Under the pieces are notes generated by a model, which worked only from the letters and a program-made list of their open reading frames with translations, had not been told where the DNA came from and did not search any database. Position numbers and translations under genes: made by a program. DNA of 64,000 nt from Epiperipatus broadwayi (taxonomy: Eukaryota > Onychophora > Udeonychophora > Euonychophora > Peripatidae): assembly GCA_028023455.1 (NCBI GenBank), contig JAQFVV010012416.1, positions 5,685,594-5,749,593 of the forward strand, in the 5' to 3' direction. Positions 44,343 through 55,010 of the stretch are shown here, one piece after another (positions within the stretch are counted from its first letter, which is position 1; each line of letters begins with the position of its first letter).

Positions 44343-45099
44343 AGTGTTTATATCTGTAAGTCCGTGAAAATCTTATAATTATTTTTTTATAATAGTTTAT
44401 ATTTATTTTTTATAATATAAATTATATTAATATATTTACATTGTGTTTGCAATGTTTACATATATTTGTATAAATTAGGATTTGCATTTATTTGCAAATG
44501 TATTCATTATTATTTATCTGCCCTGTGTAGATTTTAGAGTTTTTTTAATTATTATTTACATTGTTTGTATTGCTTATATATATTTATCATTTATTTGTAT
44601 TTGCATCCATTATTGTTTGTATATATTTGCATAAATTTGTATTTATTGTTTAGTGAGATTATGTTAGTATTATTTGTTTAGGATTTGCATTGTTTATATT
44701 TATTTACTGTTTATTTGTATCTATATTAGTATTTGTATTTTATATTACTTTGACATTATCAGTTATATTATTTGCATCGTTTATATATATAAAAACTTAT
44801 ATTTGAATATCAAAACAATACTTAACAGATTTTTGTAATCCCCCCCCCCCCGTATTCATTTACAAGAAAAACAAAGACTTTGTTGTTTTAAGATGCATTA
44901 GAAAAATATAGACAAAAATTTATCGTTTACAAGGAGGATTTAATCCCTATTATAGGTACCTTCAATATAGCCAAGAATATTACAGTTAAATCTGAGTAAA
45001 CAAAAATATTGTATAAAGTATGAAGTAAATGAAAAACAGAGAGGAGATTGAAAAATCACATGACCACCACTTCTTATGCTTATACAATCTGTTAAAACA
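44343..45099. other. TTTAT/TTTGCAT-rich non-coding DNA
   Basis: Plus strand rich in TTTATATT, TTTGCAT and TTTGTATT phrases, like a degenerate short-period repeat; C-run at 44840-44851. No gene. Confidence 0.5.
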
Positions 45100-45250
45100 G
45101 TAGCAACTCTCTTGTACAATAGTGTCACCTAGTGTAAGAGATAGTAATCAATGGATGCTAAAAGGTTTTGATACACAAATCTTCTAGTCTCCATTGATTA
45201 CTATAGTTTGCACTAGGTGGCACTATTGTATGGAGAAAGTTAGTATTAAT
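45100..45250. mobile_element. Foldback family F, compact copy
   Basis: CAACTCTCTTGTACAATAGTG pairs with CACTATTGTATGGAGAAAGTT. TCACCTAGTGTAAG pairs with TTTGCACTAGGTGG. AGTAATCAATGGA pairs with TCCATTGATTACT. The loop is ~40 bp. Each arm carries a CACTAGGTG(G/A)CAC box (45122-45135 minus, 45210-45223 plus). Confidence 0.88.
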
Positions 45251-46038
45251 TTAAAAGTCATATGCTAAAAAGTCGTACTTTAACTGATTTTTCTCAGTAG
45301 GAATTTAAGATTATCATCATCATTTTCAACCATTATTTATTCACTGATGGGTGAAGATCTCTCTGCAGTGTGAAGATCTTTCTAAGTTCAATTCAGTTTC
45401 TTCAATCCATGGCCTCTCTTCTTGCCATCACAATAACAAACTTCCTTATTTGATTCACCCATCTCACATGTGGTCTCTTTCTGGTCTTTTACAGTAATCT
45501 TGGAATACAGTTTAAGATTTCAACCATCCACCTATTATCATTTTTTCTAGCAATATGTTCATCCCAACTCCACTTAAGTCATTAATTCTTTCAATGATAT
45601 CAGTAATATCGATTTGTTCTTAAGCAACATATGTTGCTTTTAATTCTTTCTCATTATTTCCAACATAATTCTCTTCATACTTTATTATGAAAGTAATATC
45701 AAATATAATTTTATATATAATAAAACAAAATTAAACTTAATCTTATAAATTACAAAGTTTCATTATTAAATATGTAAAATAAATATTGCTATAGCAAACT
45801 TATGATGCGCTTACTGTCTCTAATAGTATTTACTTTCTAATTTGTAAAAAAAATTAAATAAATCTATAACTTGCATATTATATTTTTTATCATTGAATGA
45901 AAAAATTATGCATATTGCCTACATTAAGCTGATAATGGTCTGGAATAAAAGAAATATATATTTTGGTTATTTCTTATGAAATGGACAAGGATGATCAAAA
46001 TTAAGCTTAAATTTGGATATATTGCATATATAGAGGTG
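45251..46038. other. Non-coding DNA, nothing recognised
   Basis: No gene. 45300-45680 reads as C/T-rich on the plus strand and could be the reverse of a worn retroelement: the minus-strand reading of TCCATGGCCTCTCTTCTTGC gives no clear motif. Confidence 0.4.
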
Positions 46039-46356
46039 AAACTCTCCATACAGTAATGCCACTCAGTGCATGCCAGAGTAATCAATGGATGCAATAAGAT
46101 TTTTGCATCAATTCCTATCTAGTGTCTACTCATCCAATATCTCCAGACTAGTTTCTAGAATGTGGCTTTCATCAGTGAGGAGCTTTGGATCTGAAAGCAC
46201 TGCACCTAGATCCAAGGCTCCTCACTGATAAAAGCCACAAGCTAGAAACTAGTCTGGGGATATTGGATGAGTGCAAATAAAGATTTATGCAAAAATCTTC
46301 TTGCATCTATTGATTACTCTGGCTTGCACTAAGTGGTGCTACTGTATGGAGAGTTT
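46039..46356. mobile_element. Foldback family F, long copy with central palindrome
   Basis: Outer arms of ~70 bp: AAACTCTCCATACAGTAATG pairs with TACTGTATGGAGAGTTT, and GCCAGAGTAATCAATGGATG with CATCTATTGATTACTCTGGC. Between them a second inverted pair: CTCATCCAATATCTCCAGAC versus GTCTGGGGATATTGGATGAG, and TGTGGCTTTCATCAGTGAGG versus CCTCACTGATAAAAGCCACA, around a short loop near 46190-46210. The whole element can fold into one long hairpin. The central part is what the partial copies at 12.2 and 16.6 kb retain. Confidence 0.88.
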
Positions 46357-47412
46357 AGCTTCTGTGTAAACAGCTTTTGTAAGCTTAAAGAATAATAATC
46401 ATGTGATATATTGCCTAATATATGAATGAGATCATTTGAAGCATTTTTATAGCTCTTTATTTAACTGAGCTATAAAATATGTAACTTCCAAATTCTGAAT
46501 TGTAAAATATGATAATACAAGATTCACCTGCTGTAAACCCCAACATAATTATCCATTCTTGTATGACCCATCCTGTAAGAATACATAAATTGCAAAATTT
46601 GACAGACAGTGAAAAACAATTTCCAATTCCTGATATAAATATTATAATCACCAGCTATAGTAAACAGCTATTTTATCTTCATATGTTTCTATCACATGCA
46701 TATATTGAGAAAGAGTGTATATTGTTTATTGCAGTAATAAAAAAATGGATTCAATGTCGTGATTGAAGTTCAATGCTGTATCTTCTAGAGTTTAAATATC
46801 ACATTTCCTGAGTGATAAATCATTAGATATTTATTAAGAAAAGGTTTAAGAAAATTTGAGGGAAAATTATAAAAATAATATGATGGAAAAATAGTTTAAT
46901 AAAATGAATAATACAGCAAAAGGATAAATTTAAATATATGTAAGTCAGTTAAATTAAAAATTAGATACAACTGCAATCAACAATATTTTTAGTTAATTAA
47001 ATTTTTGACCAATGAGATTTGTACTTGTGAATGCAGTATTTGAATTTTGCACTTTATAATATAAAAACCCTTTAAAATATGATACTTTTGGCATATAGAT
47101 ATGAAAAATAATACAATAAATAAATTGATCTGTTCAATATTAATATTGTTGGAATTTTGAACTAAGGAATATAGTTATATATGTACTATAGGTAGAAGAC
47201 TATAAATATAGTCTTAAAATCTGTAAGAAGTAGATGTAATTAACAAATAATTATAATTTGAACTTAAAAACAAGATATTTATATTGATTAAAAAGAAAAC
47301 TAGAGTATACATAAATAGAAAAGATAGTGATAAAATCTATAAAGTGCACATAAATTATTCACATATCTTAAGTCATAATATAGAAAATGTCCATAAATTA
47401 TTCACCCATGAT
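46357..47412. other. AT-rich DNA, nothing recognised
   Basis: Overlapping frames on both strands at 46457-46651 and 46509-46766 show no domain. No gene. Confidence 0.45.
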
Positions 47413-47696
47413 AAAATTATTCAAATGGAAGTCAATCTCTGATAATGTGCTATTTCTTAAATATTATAAATTTCCATGTACAATTGATTATTTGATTATA
47501 ACATCAGGCACACAATAGACTCAAGCCCTGATTTAAGCATGGTCTGTAAGAGTTGGTGTATATAGAATGTACACTTTAAGCTTAAGCGATTCACTTAAGT
47601 TTTTTAAACTCTTTCCAGTGGTCGAGTGCGTGGAAATTTATAATATTTAAGAAATAGTGCATTATCAAAGATTGACTTTCATTTGAATAATTTCAA
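47413..47696. mobile_element. Foldback element with 64 bp arms
   Basis: AAAATTATTCAAATGGAAGT...GTGCTATTTCTTAAATATTA (47413-47476) is the reverse complement, with few differences, of TGGAAATTTATAATATTTAA...CATTTGAATAATTTCAAA (47631-47696). The loop of ~154 bp is unique and contains CTTTAAGCTTAAGCG. MITE-like. Confidence 0.8.
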
Positions 47697-48494
47697 AGTT
47701 TTCAGCGCTTTATAATAATAGATTCACACATGATAAGAATTTGTTACTATATGCATACAATTTGACTGATTAATTTTGACACATAAGATAAAACTTAAGC
47801 ACAATGCCTTTAAAAATTATTGAAAAGGCAGTCGGGCTTAATTAAAATGCCCATCATGTCCTCAGTGCTATGTTTTTTCCTGCAAGACTACCTTGTGGAT
47901 AAAAATAAAATCTGAATTTTAATGGCCTGAACAAGAGATAACTTCTTGTCTTTATTCCAAAAAATTGTTATATAAATTGAAATCCAGTCTTATTCTAACA
48001 AGGAGTATGAAATTTAAATTATGATTTTAAATTGCCCATAAACAACATGTTTAATTTACATATACAAAGAAAACCTAATACATTAGTCATTTTAAACTTT
48101 GCAATCTCCTAAATATAAATATAAAAGAAATAAACCCAATGCATATCATTAGCTAAAAATTCAATTATAAAATGTTAGCAACGAGCTTACTTTTCTGATG
48201 AAAACACTTCTACTGCTGATTCAAATATCAATCTTGAGCATGGCAGGAGAATATATTATGTATCATGGTCTTTCATCCACACCCATAGCACCATATATAA
48301 TATTTCTTTACAATAAACAAAGGACTCACTAAAGTTTATAATGCAATCATAAATATTGAGATGCTAAACTAAAATATATTAAGAGAATGATAAGCAACGG
48401 TGAACTATCATTTTAAAATATTCAAATATTACCTTCTGATTATAGAAGTTTATTGCTTTGTTACTCCATTACTTTTTGGCAAAGAATTTAATAT
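47697..48494. other. Non-coding DNA, nothing recognised
   Basis: No gene or recognised repeat. Confidence 0.4.
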
Positions 48495-48782
48495 GTAATG
48501 TTATAATTGTCTATTTGTTAGTCTGCATTCAGAATAGGTTATATTTATCTGTTTAAGGGGATTTATTTAAACTTCTTTTTATCAATAATTTCAATCTCTG
48601 TGGTCAAGTTGCAATCTTTAGTATCTATATTAATATATGGGTCCATAAATAAAGGTGAGATTCCACCTTTATTGTTAAAAGGAGGTTGGTGGCCTTGACA
48701 ATAGTTTGTGATTGTTATCTATATCGGGATTATCTAGGTGTTGAATGGTTTCTAATGATTATTTATAAACCCATTTAGCCTT
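48495..48782 (+). repeat. Tandem dimer T2, unit 1
   Basis: Repeats at 48849-49163 with an offset of about 354 bp: TTAGTCTGCATTCAGAATA, ATTTCAATCTCTG(T/C)(G/A)GTCAAG, TTGCAAT, CCACCTTTATT, AAAGGAGGTTG, ATTGTCTAGGTGTTGA-type phrases. A third, solitary copy lies at 23690-23910. Confidence 0.82.
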
Positions 48783-48848
48783 GATCATTATTACACTTAT
48801 TATTAAAGTAATATTTCGGGTGCAATTTGAAAATTATAATTGCATTTT

Positions 48849-49163
48849 GTAATGTTGTAATTGAGTATTTATTAGTCTGCATTCAGAATATTATATTTAC
48901 CTGTTTAAGGGGGGCTTATTTAACTTCTTTGTATCTATAATTTCAATCTCTGCAGTCAATTTCAATCTCTGCAGTCAAGTTGCAATTTTTAATGACCATA
49001 TAAATATATGAGACCAAAAATGAACGGTGGGTCTCCACCTTTATTATAAAAAGGAGGTTGCCATGACAACAATTTGTGATTGTTGGTTGTTATCTATATT
49101 GGAATTGTCTAGGTGTTGACTGGTTTCTAATGGTTATATATATGAATAAAACCATTTTACCTT
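48849..49163 (+). repeat. Tandem dimer T2, unit 2
   Basis: Second unit, with its own small internal duplication (ATTTCAATCTCTGCAGTCAA twice at about 48940-48979). GGTGGGTCTCCACC at 49026-49039 is a short near-palindrome absent in this form from unit 1. Confidence 0.82.
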
Positions 49164-49189
49164 ATTGCTGATAATGATAATCTACATGG

Positions 49190-49345
49190 TTTGGTATCTG
49201 ATGGTATGGCAGTCAGGAAGTAAAAGGTCATAGGTTGCAATTCTTTTGTCATTTCTGGTGTTTAATAATCTCAAGATGCATTTCAGACTGAGCCAGTACT
49301 CTTCAGTTGATCCAGATTACTCATCTCCGTCATTTATTTAGTAGT
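49190..49345 (+). repeat. SINE with tRNA-like head and 'CAGTTGG' domain
   Basis: A-box-like GATGGTATGGCAGTCAGG is followed by B-box-like CATAGGTTGCAATTC, then body, then the shared domain at 49277-49327 (CATTTCAGACTGAGCCAGTA then CTCTTCAGTTGATCCAGATT). This is the clearest case where head and domain lie in the normal SINE order, suggesting the domain is a SINE body module. Confidence 0.65.
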
Positions 49346-49996
49346 TATCAATATCAAAGTGTAATTACACATATTTTTTCTTAATTTGCTGACAATAATC
49401 TTTTTTTTAATTACTTTTCATGATAATGATTTCCAAAATTCAGAACACACACCTATGTATATGCAGTGTTTTAATAATCCTACAGCAAGTGGTGCAGCTA
49501 TTTTTGAAAAAGTTAGCCTAATCATAATTTCACTAACCAGAAATACTCTTGAGATTCAAGTGGAAAATAAATAGCATCTTTAACTGCAATAAATGTATTA
49601 AAAGCAATAAAATGCTATTCACTTTAAACATTTATAATCGCACTCTGCTCATCTATTTTCATTTTTAGTCTCAGAAGTCTGTACTTTATAAAATTAAATT
49701 CCAAACAGGTATCAGCTTCATCTCTCATGCGAGTTGGATAACTTTTTATCTTTTACTTAGAAATGATGGCTGTTAATTGCATAATTATTTTATTATATAA
49801 AGCATGACAAACTGGTTAATATTTCTCTGATAAAAGTGCACTTTCAATTAATTTTCAATAAAATTGAAGAAACATATTATTAATAAAATCCTTTTAACAA
49901 TTCTATCTGCTTGACACGCCTGATAACCGAGTTTAAATCTGAGCCTGATAAAACTTGAATGTTTTTCAGTTTATTTTAGATATCTATCCCAAGGTC

Positions 49997-50136
49997 AATA
50001 CAATTAAATAATAGTCAAGCGTTGGTGGCCTAGCAATTAGCATAACTGCCTTCCAAGCAGCGGGCCCGGGTTCGCTTCCCGGTCAACGCTTTGATATATA
50101 TATATAACTTATTAATATTGAACAATAAATGAGTAT
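49997..50136 (+). mobile_element. Gly-tRNA-like SINE
   Basis: 50019-50089 folds as a tRNA: acceptor GCGTTGG/TCAACGC, anticodon loop CTTCCAA with anticodon TCC, T-stem CCGGG/CCCGG fully paired. The T-loop is TTCGCTT (A58 replaced by C), as in the copy at 5255. Outer GTCAA (50014-50018) and TTTGA (50090-50094) extend the acceptor stem, followed by an (AT)n tail. Flanking ACAATTAAAT (~50000) and ACAATAAAT (~50122) may be a worn target-site duplication. A functional tRNA gene is not excluded, but the shared A58C and outer repeat favour a SINE. Confidence 0.7.
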
Positions 50137-52334
50137 CTAGAGAAAAAACCAAGAATAAAATGTACACACCTTTTTATTACTGAGCAAGTATCTAAACTTA
50201 TGAGTAATGCCTTCTCTTTTACTGTTATTATATGGGAGTGAGCTTCTAGAAAGACGTTTGTCCTTCTCCACACAATTCGGAGTAGTTTATAAAAACAAAT
50301 TCTTTTAAAAAAACTTTAAAATTTTATATTCTTTCATATAGATATTAAATCTACACTTACATAAATAATGCAGTCAAACGAGTTTATACAATTTTATATT
50401 TATATAAAAAACTACATGTAAAAACATCATTTTCAATCATTATTAATCTCCTGCAGGATTAAGGTCTCTAAAAGTTTAATCCAGTTTTTTAAATTGGTAA
50501 AATGATCAATATTGACTGTAATATTAACAAAGGAAGATATATTGATTCTCCTTTCACATTTATTCTTATATTAGTCTGATCAATGTAAAATATGAAGCAA
50601 TTCTGACAAGCATATATATAGAATCCCGATTTTAAAGTACTCTTACGTTTTGATAGGAAGAAAAATGTTTAATATTTTTATTATATATATGGATAGTTTA
50701 ATACTTAATAATATCTATGAAGTTAACTCTGAATAACTATAATAACAATTCACAAATCAAACTTTCTAGGGTCATTTTAGCAAACTTGCAGAGAAAGTCC
50801 ACTTTCTCACATCAATACAAATTTATTAATTAGATGATTTCCATGTTATTTTATGAGTTATAAATTAATCAATAATACTTGAAGGATTGAAGTTTTATAT
50901 TAACAGCAGCTTTTGGTATTATGAAAATTGTTAACCTTTACACCTTAAAATGTTACTTGAAAATTAAAGCTGATTTAATTAATACTTTATGAAGATTGCT
51001 GCTAATATAAACTTTCATTCATTTGAGTATGTGAACTATTTTTGTCTAATTAATGAATTAATATTGGTATCAGAAAATGGACATTTTTTTTACAAATTTA
51101 TGAAACAACTCTGAAAGTCTTACTTTGTATATATGGATCTCTTTTACTTTAACAAAACAGGTATTATAGATAAATGAGAAAATACTGATTTGTCAATTAA
51201 TAGTAATTGATGATTTCTTAGCTTCAACAAAGGTTAAAGTTTATCTCTGTTTACATTAACATGATCTCATTTCTGTTCTTTATTATAACAACAATCCATG
51301 GAAATATTTAATTCAATATATATTTATATTTTTATTATTAATAATAATACATTACATACAAATACTGGCATTATGTAACAAAAAAAAGTTTAAATTAAAC
51401 AAACATCATATGTCCTAACTCAAGCAATACATTATCTGATATCAATAAAAGTATAAGCAAATGGAAAGAATGATGTATTTCACATGAATAAATGCTCAAT
51501 TAATCTATAATTACTTTCAAAAGTCCATGTTTTTGTGGAGTGTTAATTTCAATAAAAGTTCAAGCTATGATATTTTACAACTGAAAAAGATTACAGATGG
51601 CCAAGTTTTGTCCATGATATTCTGAGGTAAGAATTTAAGAGAATATAAGTACAGTTTAAATTATCCATTGTTATTTCTTTCAAGTACATTACACTTTTTC
51701 TTATCAAATATAATGGAGTAACTTGTGAGTTGTTATTATATGTGCATTTGGAGTTAGCTTCTTCACAAATATTTTTATATATTTTTAGTGATACATATTT
51801 AATGGGCTTGGTTTATTATGAAATTAAACTTATTTGAATTTAATATTCTGTTTATTAAGCATTTTATTTGTAGAATCTATTGTATCTTTTCCATCAGATA
51901 TTAAGTCTTTCGCTTTACTACTTTAGATTCAACTAGTATAAATTTGAGTAACAATGGTTACCATTTATTAATTTCTATCCCAAATCAGTTCCAGTTTTGC
52001 ATTTAGCAGTGAGCACTTGGAATTCAAAGCTGAAACCAAGACAATTAGCATCTGGCAGCCACCTTTAATTCCTGTTTATATGCTACCTAATAGTTTGAAA
52101 TTCAAGAACCCCAAATTTTAAATCTAAGCCAAGATTGTTTGTATTGTTATATAAATCTGATACCAGATCAGTAATCATAGAATCTCATTTAATAATCTAC
52201 CTGTAGACATTTTTTTTGTTTTGGCTAAGAATAGTAATATCAACCAATATTATTTATTTTTTCACTTTACTATAATACAAACAAGAGCACTATTTCTCTC
52301 TACTACTACTATTATTGTTGTTACAATTACTACT
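50137..52334. other. Long AT-rich stretch, nothing recognised
   Basis: About 2.2 kb without any gene or repeat that I recognise on either strand. Confidence 0.45.
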
Positions 52335-52625
52335 GCTAATTTAGTGCCATCTACTGTAAGCTTGAGGAACTAGTGATTACCAGATGGTAGTGTAATTTAT
52401 TTTAAAGTTATTTGAATTGCAGGTTATTAATGTGATAGACAAAAGAAGTTAAGGGACTCTGTCAAATACATAGTTGCACTGGTTTCAGCTTTGAATCCCA
52501 ATTCCTCATTAATAAAAAAAGCCAGAAATCAATTTGGAGATGTGAATTGATAATTTTCACTATCATCTGGTACTTACTGATTACCCAAACGTACAATAAT
52601 GATGTTATTGTAATAGAGAGAGGGA
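52335..52625. repeat. Foldback family F, ancient copy
   Basis: TTAGTGCCATCTACTGTAAG at the left, AATTCCTCATTAATAAAAAA-AGCCAGAAATCAATTTGGAG in the centre and TACTTACTGATTACC...ATTGTAATAGAGAGA at the right follow the order of the 46 kb copy, at low identity. The minus-strand frame 52462-52665 is not a gene. Confidence 0.5.
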
Positions 52626-52955
52626 AACTGCTCTTGTGTATATTGTATTGAGCTGAAAAATTCAAGTAATGTTATATAAAATAGTTTTATGATTATATTC
52701 CCTTGTATTTTTATTTTATTTTTTCAGGGTATTATTTATTTTGTGATTACCTTATATTGTCAAAAGTTTAGAAATTAATATATGTATCATTGATAAATAT
52801 TAATAAGTAGGTTCATGAGATTTGCAATGTAAATATCTAAATGTGAATGATTTTTCTATACAGAATGAGATAGTATGCCATTTGATTTTTTTAAATTGTC
52901 ACTAACTTTATTGACTGAATATTAAGATATACAATATGGTTATGTATTTATATTA
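52626..52955. other. Non-coding DNA, nothing recognised
   Basis: AT-rich, no feature. Confidence 0.4.
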
Positions 52956-52969
52956 TTCAAATGTTGTAG

Positions 52970-53085
52970 CTCTGATGAAGACTGTTGGACAGTCGAAATT
53001 GTAAGGAAAATGAAGTTTTTTTAAAAAAAATTGTTTGCATTGAAGTGTATATGAAAGAAGTTATTATAAGATATATATATATACT
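52970..53085 (+). ncRNA. Hammerhead-ribozyme-like repeat (family H), best core
   Basis: CTGATGA (52972-52978), one extra A, then stem GACTG (52980-52984), loop TTGGA, stem CAGTC (52990-52994), then GAAA (52995-52998) and TTGTAAGG. CTGATGA ... paired stem II ... GAAA is the conserved hammerhead core, and GTA is an allowed cleavage-site type. The extra A between the core and stem II, and the very short stem III, are departures. Downstream GAAGTTTTTTT and AGTGTATATGA...GAAGTTATTATAAG match 58.7-58.97 kb. Hammerhead motifs are known in Penelope-like elements. Activity is not claimed. Confidence 0.45.
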
Positions 53086-53854
53086 TAATAACTTTTCTAG
53101 ATGGCAAAACAATTGAAATTTTATATTAAAGCCATACAGAATATTCTTGTTTTCAAAACATTCCCTAAACAAAGAGAAAATACTAGAATGCAGAGATAGC
53201 TTGTAACTGCATCTGATCACTAATTACCACTAATAATAAAGATTCACCATTACACTAGGGAAATCACAAAGTCAGGAAACTTTTTTATTGGTTAAATTCT
53301 AGTTTTCCACCCTACAGCTTACAATCATCAAAGGGAATCACAAAGTATTTTCTAAAAGATTATGAAGTAATCTTTAACTGCAGTTACTTTTATAAAAAAA
53401 ATGTACAATAAAAGTGCACTCGTGTATAGATTAATTAATGTTATTTATCACTTGGAAATATCAGCGGAGGTTTTTGGGTGATTCATAGAATTCAAAATGG
53501 CTGTGAGAACATACTAAATCAGTACCAAATATTTTATACTATTTGAATTATTTGCTACTACAGCCTGAATTTCAATATATTTTTAATTTTCTGCTACAGC
53601 ATATAATGTATACCCAAAATATTATTGAATTCTAAATGTAAATAAAAGAGAAATATTTTATTTTAATGCCTAAGATAAATGGTAAATGTTCTTAGAATAA
53701 TTTTCAAATATTCCACAAAAAATATTTTATTCTGATTTTTTTTTTTTAAGATTAAATTACTGATTTAAAAAACAACACTTATTTTTAATTGATTAAAAAA
53801 TATTAATAAATAAAATTTCAGAAAATAAAATTTATTAAATTATCAAATCAATAT
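53086..53854. other. Non-coding DNA, nothing recognised
   Basis: No gene; T-run near 53737-53748. Confidence 0.4.
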
Positions 53855-54000
53855 CCTATATATGAGGAGTCAGAGAGACAAAGTCAACATAGGTATGATA
53901 ACAATATTGGCATCAACAAGGGCTTTGAGCATTCCATCATCAAATTTTTAATAATATGGATGGCTGAAGAGTTGGAGAGTAGAGAAGATTGAATCAGACA
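53855..54000 (-). repeat. Fragment of foldback element P
   Basis: ATATGAGGAGTCAGAGAGAC, GGCATCAACAAGGGCTTTGA, GCATTCCATCATCAAATTTT and GATGGCTGAAGAGTTGGAGA match the right arm of element P (43985-44115) and the copy at 15.6-15.9 kb. Only one arm is present. Confidence 0.7.
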
Positions 54001-55010
54001 TGAGGTTGTTTAGAACTTAGAGTATACAAAGTAAACTTGATGAAATAAAAAATTGAATTAGAGAAAAGACTATTGGAAACTAAATTTCAGTATAAAATAA
54101 GTCACTTTTGATGAAGTATCCTATACTGAAGGACTTTTAAAAATGAAATATGAAGTCATTTTAATCTTTGAGCCATTATAAAAAAAATCATCTGGAGATC
54201 ATGGAAATTTAAAGTTCCCTACCTAATTTTGAAGAGCATCAATGAGATGTTAAAATATTAATTGCTAGTCTATTGATATTTAAGCTGTATTGATTTTATA
54301 GTAGACCAATATGTAAATAAAAATATTATATATATATTAAATTTTATATGTGTGTGGGTGTAGTTTTAAAAAAATCCTATACAGTTTCTGACTTTTGACA
54401 ATTTTTATAATAAAAATAATAATCAATTTAATTGGTAGCTGTTCAGAATATTAATGGTTCGATGTTTAAAACATGTCATCACCTTACTCCTTAATGATGT
54501 TCCCCAAGACTCGGCTGTTGCATGCTGGGAAGTCTATTTAAATAAACATAATCTATCAGAAATAGACATTTGAAGATTAATAGGCCATTAAAATAGCTCA
54601 AAATGTTATTCCGTTCTAAAATCAAATTTTTAAACTTTCTGCTATGTTTATGGTAATATATAGTATGGTGTACGTATTTTATTAAGATATCAGTAATGAA
54701 AGAATAACAAACAAAAAATATATAAGCATGTATTTATTAAAGAGCTACTTGATAGAAATACAGATAAATTTGTATAATATAGATTAAATAAATGCAAAAA
54801 CAATAATATATGGCAATTAATAACTGAAATAGGAATAAGGAGACTTAAGAATCAGTTGTATATTTTTCCAATGTCAAACACTATATATTTGAAGTACAAA
54901 AATGATCAGTGGCGTCTCTAAAAAAAAAAATACGAAGTTGTTTACATAGGTTGGAGAAGGTGAAAGGTTAAATAAAAAATGGTTCTGTGTGCAATTATAT
55001 AAATCCAATT
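54001..55010. other. Non-coding DNA, nothing recognised
   Basis: No gene. Contains GCATGCTGGGAAGT at 54520-54533, close to the ZNF143-type motif, without supporting context. Confidence 0.4.

Noticed and set aside
45300-45680. Possible antisense retroelement in a C/T-rich stretch
   Set aside because: No RT, endonuclease or zinc motif could be read in any frame.
46457-46766. Overlapping open frames on both strands
   Set aside because: Neither has a domain; both are short and arise in AT-rich DNA.
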